A program made the position numbers and the translations under genes. A stretch of DNA of 7,111 nt. Origin: Alphaproteobacteria bacterium (GTDB taxonomy: Bacteria > Pseudomonadota > Alphaproteobacteria > Sphingomonadales > Sphingomonadaceae). The stretch covers positions 1-7,111 of the forward strand of contig JAQGLD010000576.1 in assembly GCA_028293055.1 (NCBI GenBank), written 5' to 3'. How positions within the stretch are numbered: position 1 is the first letter of the stretch; every line of letters starts with the position of its first letter. The notes below the pieces were generated by a model. The model saw nothing but the letters and a program-made list of their open reading frames with translations. It ran no database searches and was not told where the DNA came from. Positions 5,914-7,111 of the stretch are shown here, piece after piece.

Positions 5914-6597
5914 ATGAAAGCGCGTCTCGCAATCTACGACATGGACCGGACGGTCACGCGGCGCGCGACCTACACTCCGTTCCTGCTCCACGCGGCGAGG
6001 CGGTTGGCGCCGTGGCGGCTCGTCCTGCTCCCGTTCGTGCTGCTGGCGATGCTGGCCTATCTCGCCAGGCTGATCGACCGAGGGCGGCTCAAGGAGCTCA
6101 ACTACGACCTGCTGGTCGGCTCGGGACTCCAGCCCGAGCGGCTCGAGCCGGTGATCCACAGCTTCGCCGAGCATCAGATCGCGACCAACATCCTGCCCGG
6201 AGCGCTGCTCAGCATCGCCCAGGATCGCGCAGCGGGCCGCCGACTGGTCCTGGCGACCGCCTCCTACCGACTCTACGCCGCCGAGATCGCCCGCCGCCTG
6301 GGCTTCGACGACGTCATTGCCACCGAAACGCTTCGCGACGATCGCGGGCGGATCCTAGCGACGATCGACGGCGCCAATTGCTACGGCGCCGCCAAGAAGG
6401 ACATGATCCTCGCCTGGCTCAAGCGCGAAGGCCTGGACCGCGACTCGATCCACGTCCGATTCTATTCCGATCATGTCTCGGATCACCCTGTCCACCGCTG
6501 GGCCGACGAAGCGGTCGCTGCCAATGCGCACCAGCGGCTGGTCAGGCTCGCCGAGGCGGAGGGGTGGGAAGTGGTGGATTGGTCGCAGGGGGGATAG
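5914..6597 (+). CDS. HAD-IB family phosphatase (SerB-like hydrolase)
   Basis: From the ATG at 5914 this encodes 227 residues of the HAD superfamily, subfamily IB. Motif I is DMDRT (Asp9 nucleophile, Asp11 acid/base), motif II is LATAS (113-117), motif III Lys is in CYGAAKKD (Lys161/162), and motif IV is SDHVSD (Asp186, Asp190). The C-terminal VAANAHQRLVRLAEAEGW segment is typical of this family. A hydrophobic stretch at about 34-53 is part of the helical cap region and might touch the membrane. Substrate is not predictable: SerB-like phosphoserine phosphatases and phospholipid-headgroup phosphatases share these motifs. A GTG at 5896 would add six residues; ATG is preferred because family proteins start just before motif I, but neither has a strong ribosome-binding site. 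It is divergent from mlaE, which hints at a membrane-lipid context without proving it. Confidence 0.88.
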   Translation: MKARLAIYDMDRTVTRRATYTPFLLHAARRLAPWRLVLLPFVLLAMLAYLARLIDRGRLKELNYDLLVGSGLQPERLEPVIHSFAEHQIATNILPGALLSIAQDRAAGRRLVLATASYRLYAAEIARRLGFDDVIATETLRDDRGRILATIDGANCYGAAKKDMILAWLKREGLDRDSIHVRFYSDHVSDHPVHRWADEAVAANAHQRLVRLAEAEGWEVVDWSQGG

Positions 6598-6607
6598 GAC
6601 ATACGCG

Positions 6608-6654
6608 CGTCATCCCGGCGAAAGCCGGGACCTCAGGGAGCCGCGCCGTGACCT
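6608..6654 (+). repeat. REP-like hairpin repeat, left copy
   Basis: This 47-bp sequence is repeated in inverted orientation at 7003-7049 with 43 of 47 positions identical; the first 27 positions (6608-6634) match exactly. Its core CCCGGCGAAAGCCGGG (6614-6629) is a 6-bp stem, extendable by one T-A pair, around a GAAA tetraloop. The copy begins 10 bp after the stop of the HAD gene and ends 18 bp before the stop of the convergent GIY-YIG gene. It may act as a transcript-end structure; similar CCCGGCGAAAGCCGGG hairpins are common between genes in alphaproteobacteria (from general knowledge). Confidence 0.85.
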
Positions 6655-6672
6655 CTATTATGACCAGTCCAT

Positions 6673-6966
6673 TCACGAGGTACCCAGCGTCTTCCAAAGG
6701 TCATCCCAAGCAGGATTCTCTGCCTCGATGCGCTCGATCTTCCAGGCCCGGTGCCATTCCTTCATCGCCTTCTCGCGCGTGATTGCTTCGAGAATCGTCG
6801 GATAAAATTCGGCCAGCACAAGGCGCGTGAGATTGTATTTCCGGCAGAAGTGCGAGCCCCCACCAGTGCGATGCTTCGTTACCCGCGCAACAAGATCGGC
6901 GGTGACTCCAATATAGAGCACACCGCCGGGTTTGTTGGTCATGATGTAGACCCACCCTCCCAACAT
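6673..6966 (-). CDS. GIY-YIG domain small nuclease-family protein
   Basis: The 97-residue product is essentially one GIY-YIG domain. The two hallmark strands are WVYIMT (5-10) and VLYIGVT (16-22), with Tyr7 and Tyr18. They are followed by ADLVARVTKHR (Arg28, His32) and the acidic helix ILEAITREKAMKEWHRAWK, in which Glu60 or Glu65 is the likely metal ligand. It ends with the typical NPAWDDLW. This is the stand-alone UPF0213/YhbQ-like type annotated as putative endonuclease, not UvrC, which is far larger. Cellular role and substrate are unknown for most members. No good Shine-Dalgarno sequence precedes the ATG at 6966. Hand-counted G+C for 6721-6960 is 138 of 240 (57.5 %), against 166 of 240 (69 %) for 6001-6240, suggesting separate origin. 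The gene lies between two inverted hairpin repeats. Confidence 0.9.
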   Translation of the reverse strand: MLGGWVYIMTNKPGGVLYIGVTADLVARVTKHRTGGGSHFCRKYNLTRLVLAEFYPTILEAITREKAMKEWHRAWKIERIEAENPAWDDLWKTLGTS

Positions 6967-7002
6967 GTCAGGAAGGTGGGCGATAAATCGAGGCGCCGCA
7001 AC

Positions 7003-7049
7003 AGGTCACGGCGTGTCTCCACGAGGTCCCGGCTTTCGCCGGGATGACG
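7003..7049 (-). repeat. REP-like hairpin repeat, right copy (inverted)
   Basis: This is the inverted partner of the repeat at 6608-6654, with 43 of 47 positions identical and four substitutions, all in the inner part. It holds the same GAAA-type hairpin core and an inner CACGCCGTG palindrome on the minus strand. It starts 36 bp upstream of the GIY-YIG ATG and ends 7 bp downstream of the stop of the gene at the right edge, so it could form the 3' end hairpin of that gene's transcript. Confidence 0.85.
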
Positions 7050-7056
7050 TGTGCCG

Positions 7057-7111
7057 CTAAACCGCCCCCAGAGCCTGGTCGAAATCGGCGATCAGATCGT
7101 CGGGATCCTCG
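7057..7111 (-). CDS. C-terminal end of a probable transsulfuration-type PLP enzyme (partial)
   Basis: On the minus strand an open frame enters from the right edge and ends at TAG (7059-7057). The visible residues are EDPDDLIADFDQALGAV. This matches the usual C-terminal end of Cys/Met-metabolism PLP enzymes such as O-succinylhomoserine sulfhydrylase (MetZ), cystathionine gamma-synthase and their relatives, whose last helix reads roughly E-x-x-x-DLI-x-D-x-x-x-AL. With only 17 residues the exact enzyme cannot be named. The hairpin repeat lies directly downstream. Confidence 0.6.
   Translation of the reverse strand, partial: EDPDDLIADFDQALGAV

Noticed and set aside
6600..6805. Plus-strand frames reading through the hairpin repeat (giving peptides such as VIPAKAG or HPGESRD)
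   Set aside because: Such peptides are the well-known artefact of translating this kind of repeat; the frames run on from the HAD gene or antisense to the GIY-YIG gene.
6608..7049. CRISPR-like repeats
   Set aside because: There are only two copies, in inverted orientation, with a gene and no spacers between them.

Overview
The window is high-GC DNA, about 65-70 % G+C over most genes by hand count. It reads as a free-living alphaproteobacterium, most likely of the order Sphingomonadales. That placement is inferred from codon use, from the STAS-MlaE fusion followed by MlaF, MlaD and a PqiC-like lipoprotein, and from the hairpin repeat with core CCCGGCGAAAGCCGGG. No rRNA, tRNA or other taxonomic marker is present.

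Left part (1-1256, minus strand): the N-terminal 92 codons of a LysR-type regulator, cut by the window edge, lie downstream of kdgD (5-dehydro-4-deoxyglucarate dehydratase, sugar-acid catabolism). An 8-bp inverted repeat fills most of the 41-bp gap and touches the lysR start codon. After a 241-bp divergent spacer come two small, translationally overlapping plus-strand genes (1498-1659, 1652-1885). They converge on a third small gene (1890-2204, minus) that encodes one membrane helix and a Cys/His-rich tail. None of the three has a function I recognise.

Centre (2324-5839, minus strand): a compact four-gene operon for an MCE-type lipid transporter, in the order mlaE (permease with N-terminal STAS domain), mlaF (ATPase), mlaD (membrane-anchored MCE protein), auxiliary lipoprotein. 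All three junctions overlap by 1 or 4 bases, so translation is probably coupled. The set should move phospholipid or another hydrophobic substrate between inner and outer membrane. No MlaC shuttle gene is linked to it here.

Right part (5840-7111): a divergently transcribed HAD-IB phosphatase (5914-6597, plus) is followed by a GIY-YIG nuclease-domain gene (6673-6966, minus). The GIY-YIG gene lies between two inverted 47-bp copies of a hairpin repeat (6608-6654 and 7003-7049, 43 of 47 positions identical) and has visibly lower G+C than its neighbours. At the right edge is the last 17 codons of a minus-strand gene, probably a transsulfuration-type PLP enzyme. The repeat-flanked GIY-YIG unit is the most unusual structure in the window and could be a small mobile or repeat-associated cassette; the other genes look like ordinary chromosomal functions.
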